Of a stretch of DNA of 64,000 nucleotides, positions 36,395 through 46,302 are shown one piece after another (the stretch's first letter is position 1; each line of letters begins with the position of its first letter). A model generated the notes under the pieces. It was not told the DNA's origin. It made no database searches and saw nothing but the letters and a program-made list of their open reading frames with translations. The position numbers and the translations under genes are program-made. This DNA is from CALSMU01 sp965230225 (GTDB taxonomy: Bacteria; Bacteroidota; Bacteroidia; Flavobacteriales_D; Parvicellaceae): contig CBDDKM010000006.1 of assembly GCA_965230225.1 (NCBI GenBank), forward strand, positions 1 through 64,000, written 5' to 3'.

Positions 36395-39300
36395 ATGAAA
36401 ATTAGAGCTAACATATTCCGAATTGTATCGTTGGTTGTTCTAACGATCACTACACATGTATTTTACGCCGGAGAGGAGCAATACGTTCGTTCCACTACCG
36501 GAGCCGATATTGCTGTTGGTACCAATGTACTGGTACATGAAGATGCCCAATACCTCTTCATGAAAACCAATGCCACCAACTGGCAAAATACATTCATTAA
36601 CAGAAAAGTAGAAAACACTTTAAGTCTTCGTTTAAACCGAAAAACCATTTTGGGTAACGATGCTTTTTCCACTAAAGTTGAAGGAGTAATTACTTACGAA
36701 AAAGAAGATTTTAGTATTCATACAGAACCCTTCTCCCTTACAGTAAGTTACGATCCGTCATCGAACGTAACTCATGTGGACGAAGCCATGTACACATTTT
36801 CAGATGGGCATTTGGTAAACGTGGAAATTACTTCAGTGGTGGATCCTGTTACAAACGACCCAGGTTTAGTGGACCATTTAATATTGGAGTCCACCATCGA
36901 TGTGGAACGTTATTATGTATTTGATTATACAACAGTTCCAACTGGACTATCCAATGATATCAATGCCTTAACCGGAAACGAAATTGAAATCAGCTGGCCT
37001 TTTTTACAGGGAGCAGAAGAGTACGAGTTGGAATGGGTATTTATCAATAGCTACGATGGAGCCGGAGGAACGATTCCTCAAAGCTTATTGAAATACGACT
37101 TTAAACACAACAGTACTCGTATTCAAACAGACAAAAACTATTGGAGAATTTCTCCTTTGTTTGAGCAGGGATATATCCTTTACAGAGTAAGAGGAGTAGG
37201 AAAAAACTTAACTGATTTTAGCACTCGACAAGAGGGAGTTTGGTCTGCATCGGATCAGGGAACAGTGGCTTTGATTAACGACAAGTTAATCATCAGCAAC
37301 CCGCTCGAAAACGATAACATGAACTGGAGCTACCAGGTTAGCTATACCGAAGGAGGTAAGAAGTTTGAAGCCATCAGCTATTCGGATGGATTGGGGTACA
37401 ACCGTCAATCGCAATCCAGAAACAATACCGAGCAAATGGCTGTGGTACAAGAAACCTATTACGACCATCAGGGGAGACCTGGTGTAGCTTCTTTACCAAC
37501 GCCTGTGGCAGATAACCAATTGAATTACAAACCTAACTTCAATCAAAATCAATCTGGAGACCATTATGGTAGAAATGATTTTGATCTGGATGGAACCAAT
37601 TGTACTTCTCCAACTCAACCCATGAGCGAACAAAGTGGAGCAGGGCAATACTATTCTGCTAATAATCCGGACCAGGAAGGGCATCAAGCTTATGTTCCTG
37701 ATGCTGGGGATTATCCACTTGTTCGAACAGAATATACACCAGATAACACTGGTAGAATAAGAAGACAGGGAGCGGCCGGAGAAGATTATCAAATAGGAGA
37801 AGGACACGAAACTAAATTTGAGTACGGCGTACCTACTCAGCATCGATTAAACAAGTTATTCGGAACAGATGCCGGATGGGCAGATAAATACCAAAGAAAT
37901 GTGGTAACAGATGCCAACGGTCAGAAAAGTATTAGCTATGTAGATCCTTCAGGTAGAGTAGTGGCCACTTCGTTGGCTGGTGCAGCACCTAATAGCTTAA
38001 GCGCTATCGAAGGAAATGCTGGTCCACAATTGTTAACCGATATAATGTTGGACGAAAATGTACAACAAGATGTGGTAAACATTCCTGCTCTTAATCAAGG
38101 AAGTTTGTCGTTCGATCAAACCTTTAACATTGATCATGAGGCCAATTATGAGTTTACATACAGCTTAACGCCTCAACAGCTTACAGATGCTTGTTTACCG
38201 GCAGATTTTTGTTTCGATTGTGTTTACGATTTGCACATTGAAATTTTAGAGCACGAATGCCAACAGGTAATTTTTACCAAAGATGATGTAATTGGAAATT
38301 TTCCATTGGACCCAAATTGTACAGGAGCACCAGTACCGTATGTATATGATGCTACATCTCCACAACCTGCATTCCATACATTACTCAAAGAAGGGCAATA
38401 TACCATTACAAAGGTACTAACCGTAAATCAGGAAGCCATCGACTACTACACAGAGCAGTTCATGGAAAACAATAATTGCTTGTTAACCTATTCCGATTTT
38501 TACAACGATATATTATCCAATACTGATCTTTCCGGATGTGGAGCATCACCATGTGCCATATCATGCGTAGATCAACTGGGAACCGAAGCGGAATTTATAG
38601 CTAACGGAGGAGGAGATGCAGCTGCTTATGCTGCTGCGCTTCAAAGTTGTATCGACAATTGCGAGCTGGAAAACTACAGCCCGTGTACGAAATACGAAAT
38701 GGCGCTTCGAATGGATTTCATGCCTGGAGGGCAATATGCCACTTACACTTTCGATGCTAACGGGGTGTATTCTTCTACTGACCCACTTTCTATCTTCAAC
38801 CCAACCAACCTATTAAACGGTGGTTCGGCCATCGATTGGAGAAGTTACACCTACTACGAAACAGATGGAGTAACTCCCGTTACCATTTATAATAGTACTG
38901 GGCAATTGGTTAGTCCTACAGACCTTAGCATATCGCTAAATGAGTTCATCAGTCAGTTCGAATACAGCTGGACCAGTTCTCTGCTAAACGAGCACCCGGA
39001 AAAATGCTATCTGGATTATTGTCAGGCCGAATCTGATCCAAACCCTACAATTGGTTCTCATACGTTTGATGGTGTTATGCTAAATACTTCTTCGTATACA
39101 GATGCCAATGTCGCTAATTATCTTAATCCATTGGGAATGAACAATGCGCCAACCGGGATTAATGGAGCATTGGTGGATCCGTATTTTAGTACAGGAGGGG
39201 GAGCTTCCAGAGTAGTGGATATGGCTAACGAACTAACCAGCTTTGCAGACATTCATGGAGTTACTTTAAACATATGGGAAATGGCTTATATCATGACCCA

Positions 39301-40027
39301 TTGCAATGGAAATGACTTATTAAGCGCCACCGATGTAAATAACTGCCTTACCGGTTTTGCAACCTTTAATTTAACTAATTGTACAGACGATCAGTACTGG
39401 AGAAGTTTTAGAGAGCTGTATCTATATGCCAAGGATAAAATATATCAGGAAGAGCAAACTGCTTACGCCATAGCTAATGGATGTTACAATGGCTGCATAG
39501 GTACTGGAGCTAACTACGATCCTGCCATAGATGGCTTTTTAGCAGCGGGAGGACCAACCGATCCGGGACAACCGTGTAATGGTGCTACAGCTGCTTTATA
39601 CTCTGGAATGCAAGCAAGATTTCCTCAGTTATCTTATCATCCTTATGCTGGATTAACAGGTACAGCTTTTACCACACAATTAAACAATGCTACTCAGGCT
39701 CAAATGACTTCACAATGTCAATCGAGCTGCGAGGCTCAAGCAGATATTTGGATGAATGAATTGGCTGCTTGTAGTGCAAATGCCAGCTTTAACTGGACTC
39801 CGGGAGATGCGGGATACGAAGCGTTAAAAGCAGATTTAATTGATTTCTGTGTATTTGGTTGTGACCCATCTCATCCAAATGGAGCCATTACTTTACCTAC
39901 GGGAGTAACTACACCTGCAGGACACAATAGTTTTGATGATGTGTTAACCACGCATTCCATTGCTGTGGACAACACCTGTAGTTCTTTGCTAATTTCTTCA
40001 TTAGGACTTACGAAGCAGAAGAGATAG
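36395..40027 (+). CDS. Rhs/YD-repeat protein, N-terminal part (frameshifted)
   Basis: The first 1210 codons of what should be one Rhs protein of about 2790 residues. It has a signal peptide (about residues 1-26), then long stretches with YD-type features (EQYVRSTTG, YYDHQGRPGVASLP, YVDPSGRVVATSLAGAA) and Cys-rich segments (DACLPADFCFDCVYDLHIEIL). The frame stops at 40027 after CSSLLISSLGLTKQKR, while the next frame is open from 39982 and continues the same protein as RTYEAEEIVDNLATLDGCACDKI. A one-base loss between 39982 and 40020 explains this. No slippery heptamer is present in the overlap, so programmed frameshifting is unlikely. Mutation or assembly error are the options. Confidence 0.8.
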   Translation: MKIRANIFRIVSLVVLTITTHVFYAGEEQYVRSTTGADIAVGTNVLVHEDAQYLFMKTNATNWQNTFINRKVENTLSLRLNRKTILGNDAFSTKVEGVITYEKEDFSIHTEPFSLTVSYDPSSNVTHVDEAMYTFSDGHLVNVEITSVVDPVTNDPGLVDHLILESTIDVERYYVFDYTTVPTGLSNDINALTGNEIEISWPFLQGAEEYELEWVFINSYDGAGGTIPQSLLKYDFKHNSTRIQTDKNYWRISPLFEQGYILYRVRGVGKNLTDFSTRQEGVWSASDQGTVALINDKLIISNPLENDNMNWSYQVSYTEGGKKFEAISYSDGLGYNRQSQSRNNTEQMAVVQETYYDHQGRPGVASLPTPVADNQLNYKPNFNQNQSGDHYGRNDFDLDGTNCTSPTQPMSEQSGAGQYYSANNPDQEGHQAYVPDAGDYPLVRTEYTPDNTGRIRRQGAAGEDYQIGEGHETKFEYGVPTQHRLNKLFGTDAGWADKYQRNVVTDANGQKSISYVDPSGRVVATSLAGAAPNSLSAIEGNAGPQLLTDIMLDENVQQDVVNIPALNQGSLSFDQTFNIDHEANYEFTYSLTPQQLTDACLPADFCFDCVYDLHIEILEHECQQVIFTKDDVIGNFPLDPNCTGAPVPYVYDATSPQPAFHTLLKEGQYTITKVLTVNQEAIDYYTEQFMENNNCLLTYSDFYNDILSNTDLSGCGASPCAISCVDQLGTEAEFIANGGGDAAAYAAALQSCIDNCELENYSPCTKYEMALRMDFMPGGQYATYTFDANGVYSSTDPLSIFNPTNLLNGGSAIDWRSYTYYETDGVTPVTIYNSTGQLVSPTDLSISLNEFISQFEYSWTSSLLNEHPEKCYLDYCQAESDPNPTIGSHTFDGVMLNTSSYTDANVANYLNPLGMNNAPTGINGALVDPYFSTGGGASRVVDMANELTSFADIHGVTLNIWEMAYIMTHCNGNDLLSATDVNNCLTGFATFNLTNCTDDQYWRSFRELYLYAKDKIYQEEQTAYAIANGCYNGCIGTGANYDPAIDGFLAAGGPTDPGQPCNGATAALYSGMQARFPQLSYHPYAGLTGTAFTTQLNNATQAQMTSQCQSSCEAQADIWMNELAACSANASFNWTPGDAGYEALKADLIDFCVFGCDPSHPNGAITLPTGVTTPAGHNSFDDVLTTHSIAVDNTCSSLLISSLGLTKQKR

Positions 40028-43000
40028 TAGATAACCTTGCTACTTTAGATGGTTGTGCCTGCGATAAAATTAAAGAAACCGAAGCTGCATTTATAGCAGG
40101 TAATCTACCTGCAGGAATAACTACCATAGAAGAGTTGTTTGCTGCCATGCATGGAGTTCCGGTACAAGATGTACAAAGTTTGCTGTGTCAGTGCGATGAA
40201 GCGTTAAATTCCATTTCTGCCACCTGGACAAGTGGGTTTGATTGGACACCTTTGGATGCTTATTTTGCAACTAATAGCACAAGCCCGATTCCTCCTGCGA
40301 TAGGATGTGGTAATTGCATTCAGTGTAGCAAGTTTGATGTTGCCTATGCTGATTTTATTGCCTTGTATCCAAACATTGAAACAGTAGATAATTACGAGAT
40401 TTACCTGCAGAACTACATGAACAATCGATTCGGATTCCACTTGCTGGGAGAGGACTGGGCAGAGTATGTAGATAATTGCTCAACAGTATTGGAGTGCGAA
40501 CCAACAGATTTTGCTGTTCAAATGATAGAGGTGTTAAACGATTTAACCCTGTCTACCAATTTAAATACTGAAATACCAAGTACTTCGGCTATTCCTTTAA
40601 CTAACTTTTCTTCTTATGTTCCAATGAGTACGGTATATACCACCATTGGAGCTCAGGGGCAGGTTTATACCACAAATGTGACCAATAGCAGCATTACTTT
40701 TGTATTGGGGAGAGCGCCTAATTTTTGTGAACTTACGCTAGAAGCACCTGCAGGAACAACTGTAAATTGGGACGATCTGGTGAGCTTATCCAATATAGAA
40801 GCAACAGTATTAGCCGACTGTGGTAGTATTTCTCCGGATTTCATCATAACAGGAACATTTGGAAATACTGATATTCAGTTAACCGGAACTTCCGATTGCG
40901 AAAAAATGATAGCTTGTACCTGTGGTCAAATATGTGATGTTATTTTAACAGAAATTGACCCAATAGACGATTGTATTAGTCAGGTACTGGAAACAGTTGC
41001 ATCCGATGCAGATTACGCTTACCAGCAGTACTTATTAGCTCAGGAAGCACAATTCAGAGCAGATTACATTACTCACTGTTTAGAAGCGGCATCCTTCGAA
41101 AGTTTAGAGCGTCAGCACTACGATTTTGAATACCACTTTACGCTATTCTATTACGATCAGGCAGGAAATTTGGTACAAACCGTACCGCCTGCAGGTATTG
41201 ATCATTCGTTTAACACCTCTCAGGTAGATTTTAACCGTGAAATTGCTACACAGGATGTACCAACACACCAGTTGAGTACCAATTACCACTACAATTCTTT
41301 TAACCAAATGGTGGAATCAAACACGCCGGATGGAGGAACTTCATTGTTCTGGTACGATTATGCCGGAAGAATTGCCTTATCGCAAAATGCGAAACAAGCC
41401 ACAGCAGGCACTGAACAATATTACAGTTACTCTACTTATGACGAGTTTGGCCGCATCATCGAAGCTGGTCAGCTCATCAAGAACGTGGCTAACCCAATAA
41501 CGGAAACTATTGTAAAAGATCCTGTTCAATTGGCTAGCTGGATTAGTTCTGGAACCAAAGAAGAGGTAACACGTTCGTATTACGACAGAACCATGGATGC
41601 ATCCATAGCAGCTAAGTTTAATAATGGGCAAAAGCACCTGCGTTTAAGAATCAGTACCGTAGCCTATTACGATACCTATACCGGAAACGATCTGGATTAT
41701 GCACATGCTACCCATTACAGTTATGATCACCACGGTAATGTGATCGAAACCATTCAGGATCAACCGAGGTTAAAGTACATGGATCAGCAAGACAAACACA
41801 TCGAGCATGAGTTTGAGCTAATTAGCGGAAACGTTACCAAAGTATCCTACCAAAAAGGAGAAGTAGATCAGTATTACCACGAGTACAGCTACGATGCCGA
41901 TAATCGTATAGACAGAGTAAGAACATCCGATAACGATAAAATTTGGGATCAGGATGCTCATTACCATTACTATCAACATGGCCCACTAGCTAGAACTGAA
42001 TTAGGAGACTGGCAAGTACAGGGACTGGACCATGCCTATACCATTAATGGTTGGTTAAAGGCAGTAAACGGAAACGTTCTGAATGCAAGTGTAGAAATGG
42101 GGCACGATGGTGAGTATACCTCTCCATGTGTTACGAATGCCAATCAGGTGCACCAGCAATTTGCGCAAGATGTATTTGCCTTTAGTTTGGGGTATTACGG
42201 AGATGGAACTACTAACGACTATCAACCAATTAATACCACAACAGCAGCCTTCTACAATGACATCAATAACCTGAATACCGGAAGTAATCACAACCAGAAT
42301 TTAGGAAACGAATTGTTTAACGGAAACATCAGGCACATGGCTACAGCCCTGTTGGACGTGGATGAAAAACCAATTGATCTGATTGCCAGCGTGTACAACT
42401 ACGATCAGTTGAACAGAATTAAGCGAATGTCTGCTTATTTAGGAACCAGCTATGCCAATGCCAGCAATGGAGGAGGAGCCGGAACACCTGAAAATGGAGA
42501 TTATGGAACCACCTATAGTTTTGATGCAAATGGTAACATCCTCAACCTAAAAAGAAGAGCACATGTGCCAACCGGTGGAACCACTAACGACATGGACAAC
42601 ATGGAGTATTGGTATTACTACGAACAATCCAGTGGTGGATACGGGATGTACAACCCTGCAACAGGATCGGTACCTGCCGGAGGTAAAGCCACTAATCGAT
42701 TGTCTCACGTGGTGGATAATGGCAATAATGCCGATTTAAATGCCTTTGATGACATCCAAAGCATGAATGCCGGTAATTACACTTATACTGCCATTGGAGA
42801 GCTTAAAGCAGATCCTAGCGAAGGAATCAAAGAAATTCTTTGGCGTTGGAGCGATAGTAAAGTAAGTTGCATTAAGCGAGATCAGGCAAATAATGAAGTG
42901 GAGTTCCATTACGACGCCTTTGGAAACAGAGTACTTAAAATTGTAAAACCAACGGCAAGCAATGGAGTACCGGTAACCGACAGAAGTCAGTGGAGTTATA

Positions 43001-44766
43001 CCTTCTACATGCGAGATGCTTCTGGAAACGTAATGGGAATATATGACCTCAAAGAACAATTGGGAGGAACAACCGATAAGTTTACTCAGGAGGAAGTTCA
43101 CCTCTACGGAAGCAACCGTTGCGGAATCCATAAGCAAAACAAATTGGTGTCCCATTACGATCACAACAGTCAGGTGTATACCACAGAGTCTATCGCTGCT
43201 CCAACCAGAACCATGGGGAACAAGTACTACGAATTGTCTAACCACCTGGGGAACGTGTTGAGTGTAATTACCGACAGAAAGCTGTTGGATATAGAAATCG
43301 CTACCGATCAAAACGATGTGCCGGTAAAACTGGATTACGAAAGTTACATCAGTACCTGGGGAGCGCAAGTTCCTGGCGGATGTACCTCTCCAGCACAATT
43401 CTCGTTAAACAACGGACGTTTACAAATCGATTTTACTCCTTATGTAAGTCCGTGTAACGGAAACAGTGCTGATTACCGAATAAATACGGTAGCAGGAGAA
43501 ACTTACACTGTAACCATGAAAGCAGAACGTGGAGTAGCCTCCGATGTAATTGCCATTGAAACAAGGGATCACATCAACAACACGGTAATTCCTACCGCGG
43601 TGTACGGAACCAATATACAAGGTGGAGTACTTGAGCCATGTATTGAGTTTACGTTTACCGCTACTTCTGCCGAAACACGTCTAAAAATATTCTCTCGTTC
43701 GGCAGGGTTTACGGATCCAACAGTACTTTACATAGACGAAATGCAAATACTGGCCTACGAGAAAATCACGGCAGATGTACAGTCCTACTCCGATTACTAC
43801 CCTTATGGTATGGAAATGCCAGGTAGAAATGGTAGCTCTGAAAACTACCGTTATGGGTTCCAGGGACAAGAGCGTGATGATGAAGTGAAAGGGGTAGGAA
43901 ACAGTGTTAACTACAAGTATAGAATGCATGATCCTAGGTTGGGGAGGTTCTTTGCTGTTGATCCATTGGCCGCTAAGTATCCACATAATAGTGTTTATGC
44001 ATTTAGTGAGAATAGGGTGATAGATGGTGTTGAATTAGAAGGGTTGGAGTTTGTTTCTGTGCATGGTGTAATGGCGGAACCACTATCAAATGAAGAAGTA
44101 ACAACACCAATTCAAATGGAATTGATTCAAACTTTCTTTGATATTTCTAAAAACTCTAAAATGGACATTTCATTTGATTGGACTATTCCAAGAAAAATTG
44201 ACAAAAGAGGGAAGAATAAAGGAGAAAGAAAAGGATTAAGGATGAATTGGATCTTCCCTGGGAAGAAATATTTGAAAAAAGCATCAGAATTGTTGGTTGA
44301 GCATACTCTTAAGGTTAGAGAAAGTATGGGGATTCCAGAGGATGAGCATATTACTTTTGGGGCATTGAGTGGAGGCGGTCCAGTTTCTATTATGGCTGCT
44401 GAGAAATTGCGTAAAATGGGATATCAAGTTAATATTATCACTTATAATTCTCCTGCAGCAACAGGAGGGGAGGCATATCCAACTGAAGAGAATATTAATG
44501 ATATGTTAATATTGTATACCAAGGATGATCCTATTCCAAATAAATGGGCTGGGTTTAAGAGGAAGTTTGATGAAAATAAATTAAATGATAAATTTGAACA
44601 GGTAGAATTAATATCCGATAAAAAATTCGTGGGAAAACATTTATCCAAATTTGCACCAGTTGAATCTATTCAAGAGGGAAATTATAAATTAGATATTCCT
44701 GATTATGGAGATATAGGTTCTAAAGCAAAAAGAAAAATAGATAATTTAAAAAATGTGGCATTGTAG
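39982..44766 (+). CDS. Rhs/YD-repeat protein, core and lipase-like C-terminal tip
   Basis: Continuation of the Rhs protein in the shifted frame; the frame is open from 39982, and the first ATG is at 40147. YD repeats (YHYNSFNQMVESNTPDGG, YEYSYDADNRIDRVRTSD type) lead to the Rhs-associated core: YGFQGQERDDEVKG, YRMHDPRLGRFFAVDPLA and NSVYAFSENRVIDGVELEG (to about 44045). The following 240 residues are a different, AT-richer domain. It has a VSVHGVM strand, a nucleophile-elbow-like GALSGGGP (Ser at 44368), YTKDDPIPNKWAG (Asp near 44525) and GKHLSKF (His at 44638), the order of an alpha/beta-hydrolase triad. A lipase or phospholipase toxin is the best reading. The candidate immunity gene overlaps its stop by 14 bp. 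Confidence 0.82.
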   Translation, partial: FFANFFIRTYEAEEIVDNLATLDGCACDKIKETEAAFIAGNLPAGITTIEELFAAMHGVPVQDVQSLLCQCDEALNSISATWTSGFDWTPLDAYFATNSTSPIPPAIGCGNCIQCSKFDVAYADFIALYPNIETVDNYEIYLQNYMNNRFGFHLLGEDWAEYVDNCSTVLECEPTDFAVQMIEVLNDLTLSTNLNTEIPSTSAIPLTNFSSYVPMSTVYTTIGAQGQVYTTNVTNSSITFVLGRAPNFCELTLEAPAGTTVNWDDLVSLSNIEATVLADCGSISPDFIITGTFGNTDIQLTGTSDCEKMIACTCGQICDVILTEIDPIDDCISQVLETVASDADYAYQQYLLAQEAQFRADYITHCLEAASFESLERQHYDFEYHFTLFYYDQAGNLVQTVPPAGIDHSFNTSQVDFNREIATQDVPTHQLSTNYHYNSFNQMVESNTPDGGTSLFWYDYAGRIALSQNAKQATAGTEQYYSYSTYDEFGRIIEAGQLIKNVANPITETIVKDPVQLASWISSGTKEEVTRSYYDRTMDASIAAKFNNGQKHLRLRISTVAYYDTYTGNDLDYAHATHYSYDHHGNVIETIQDQPRLKYMDQQDKHIEHEFELISGNVTKVSYQKGEVDQYYHEYSYDADNRIDRVRTSDNDKIWDQDAHYHYYQHGPLARTELGDWQVQGLDHAYTINGWLKAVNGNVLNASVEMGHDGEYTSPCVTNANQVHQQFAQDVFAFSLGYYGDGTTNDYQPINTTTAAFYNDINNLNTGSNHNQNLGNELFNGNIRHMATALLDVDEKPIDLIASVYNYDQLNRIKRMSAYLGTSYANASNGGGAGTPENGDYGTTYSFDANGNILNLKRRAHVPTGGTTNDMDNMEYWYYYEQSSGGYGMYNPATGSVPAGGKATNRLSHVVDNGNNADLNAFDDIQSMNAGNYTYTAIGELKADPSEGIKEILWRWSDSKVSCIKRDQANNEVEFHYDAFGNRVLKIVKPTASNGVPVTDRSQWSYTFYMRDASGNVMGIYDLKEQLGGTTDKFTQEEVHLYGSNRCGIHKQNKLVSHYDHNSQVYTTESIAAPTRTMGNKYYELSNHLGNVLSVITDRKLLDIEIATDQNDVPVKLDYESYISTWGAQVPGGCTSPAQFSLNNGRLQIDFTPYVSPCNGNSADYRINTVAGETYTVTMKAERGVASDVIAIETRDHINNTVIPTAVYGTNIQGGVLEPCIEFTFTATSAETRLKIFSRSAGFTDPTVLYIDEMQILAYEKITADVQSYSDYYPYGMEMPGRNGSSENYRYGFQGQERDDEVKGVGNSVNYKYRMHDPRLGRFFAVDPLAAKYPHNSVYAFSENRVIDGVELEGLEFVSVHGVMAEPLSNEEVTTPIQMELIQTFFDISKNSKMDISFDWTIPRKIDKRGKNKGERKGLRMNWIFPGKKYLKKASELLVEHTLKVRESMGIPEDEHITFGALSGGGPVSIMAAEKLRKMGYQVNIITYNSPAATGGEAYPTEENINDMLILYTKDDPIPNKWAGFKRKFDENKLNDKFEQVELISDKKFVGKHLSKFAPVESIQEGNYKLDIPDYGDIGSKAKRKIDNLKNVAL

Positions 44767-45394
44767 ATTTATAACTTTAATGTTGACTAGGTTGTTGGTA
44801 GTTCTTGTTCCAATTAGCGCATATGCTGATCAGGGCGAGTTGCAATCTATTATTTGGTTGGATAGCTGTCAAATAAATTTTTCAAGAGGGATTGTGGAAT
44901 TTGAGGAGGTTTTGCTGGGTAAAACAAGTTTTAAAGAAATTAAGAGGTACTATGGTAAGGAAAAAGTTGAAAGAAATAGAGTTTTCTTTTCATTAACTGA
45001 TGGTTTTTTCTCGTTGAGAGCCAAGTTAGATTATCCAGGAAGTGGCATTGAATTTAAGTACTATTCTTCAATGAATATTAAAGGTCAAAGAGGAATATTT
45101 GGAAATCATAAAGTAAATAGTATTGTTTTAAAAGACACTTGTTCTTGCCAAACTGAAGATGGAATTGGTTTGGGAAGTACATATAATGAATTGATTGAAG
45201 AATTTGGAGAGGATAATTTATCCTTTGTCAAAATAAATTCTTCTAGAATGTACTCAGTAGTGACTTCTAAAATAAAACTGAGTTCAGGAAATAGAATTTT
45301 TATCCAGTTTGAGGGGGGGGATGTTGAGGAAAAAGGAATGTTTGTCGTTTCAAAGATAATATTTTCATTGATGCCTGACACCTCCCCAGGGTAA
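44753..45394 (+). CDS. Candidate periplasmic immunity protein for the Rhs tip
   Basis: A 213-residue protein whose ATG lies 14 bp inside the end of the Rhs gene. A hydrophobic N-terminus (LTRLLVVLVPISAYA) is a clear signal peptide, so the protein acts outside the cytoplasm, which suits a lipase toxin active in the periplasm or on the inner-membrane face. The mature part is mixed alpha/beta with CSC near residue 130; no family recognised. It has the same AT-rich composition as the tip and unlike the Rhs body. Its last three codons and stop lie in a 21-bp sequence that recurs at 46303. Immunity is inferred from position, overlap and export. Confidence 0.66.
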   Translation: MWHCRFITLMLTRLLVVLVPISAYADQGELQSIIWLDSCQINFSRGIVEFEEVLLGKTSFKEIKRYYGKEKVERNRVFFSLTDGFFSLRAKLDYPGSGIEFKYYSSMNIKGQRGIFGNHKVNSIVLKDTCSCQTEDGIGLGSTYNELIEEFGEDNLSFVKINSSRMYSVVTSKIKLSSGNRIFIQFEGGDVEEKGMFVVSKIIFSLMPDTSPG

Positions 45395-45407
45395 CGTATC
45401 AAAAGTG
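45387..45407 (+). repeat. 21-bp direct repeat, copy 1 (contains the immunity-gene stop)
   Basis: A 21-base sequence starting CAGGGTAACGTATC and ending AAAAGTG, identical to 46303-46323. It contains the TAA of the candidate immunity gene. A repeat at the very end of a swapped cassette is a plausible recombination point. Confidence 0.75.
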
Positions 45408-45425
45408 CTAAAAACAAATAGAACT

Positions 45426-45453
45426 AAAGCCCGTTCTTAGAGCGGGTTTTTTT
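45426..45453 (+). terminator. Rho-independent terminator of the Rhs operon
   Basis: CCCGTTC (45430-45436) pairs with GAGCGGG (45440-45446) around TTA, with one wobble pair, followed by seven T. It lies 35 bp after the candidate immunity gene. Confidence 0.78.
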
Positions 45454-45927
45454 ATGCTTCTATAACTATAATTTATACTGCTATCATTATAGCTATACTC
45501 TTATCATTATGTTATACTGATAATGTAAGTATAAAACATTCAGGAAGTTTTAATGATATGGTATTCAGTGTAATGATAATCAAAACTAATGTAGAATAAT
45601 ATTTTAAAATCCTTGAAATAACAATCAAATATTCTGTTAATCACAAATATTTAATTGCTTTATTGTTGGTTTGATAATGGAGCCAATTTATCACTATACA
45701 AAGCCCCTTTTTTTACGGTCTGAAAACTGCATATTTGTTCTGGAAACGGACGCGGGCGCGGTGTTTGTTAGTCTAGTACTACTTCTAATAAATAAAAAAA
45801 GAGTTACAAACTTCAATGAGTGACAACGAATTGAGATGAGATGTAGAAAGAGAAGATATTATCTCTTGACCTTAATTCCTTATTCATATCTACAAACTAT
45901 ACTTATAAATCCAATCTATACTTTAAG

Positions 45928-45954
45928 AAGCTACTTTAATCGGTAGCTTTTTTT
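45928..45954 (+). terminator. Orphan T-tailed hairpin, possible end of a small RNA
   Basis: AAGCTAC (45928-45934) pairs with GTAGCTT (45943-45949), followed by TTTTT. No gene ends upstream within 450 bp on this strand. Upstream, at about 45838-45895, TGTAGA...TCTACA encloses AAGAGA...TCTCTT, giving a nested stem. Together they could mark a short structured transcript. Confidence 0.4.
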
Positions 45955-46302
45955 GTGACATCTTCCTTCGGCCTTATAACTGATTTGGGGGGTAATGGTT
46001 TTAGTAATATGATGTTCTGTCATAACTAAAACCGACAGACTAAAAGCCTGCACTTTGGTGTAAGTGTGGGCTAAGTCTGTTCCTTTTTCAATCAGATGAA
46101 TTATCATGTTAAGCCGATAAGTTGTATCATTGTGGTACGGCAACGGCCAAACATATTTAATAACAAAAGCGTTAGTTTATTCCTGATTCTGAAAATCGCT
46201 AAAATTCAATCCACGGGAATGATAGACTAATGGCTTGCGTTTCGTATATTATAATACGGGCGCAGGCTGTGTCTGTTTGTGGAAAAAGGTTTTAGCGAGC
46301 CT

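Noticed and set aside
39982..40027. Programmed -1 frameshift in the Rhs gene
   Set aside because: No X-XXY-YYZ slippery heptamer or downstream stem was seen in the overlap.
45931..46143. Seventy-codon minus-strand ORF behind the Rhs cassette
   Set aside because: It runs across a T-tailed hairpin, has no ribosome-binding context or family likeness, and lies in a region that looks like decayed DNA.
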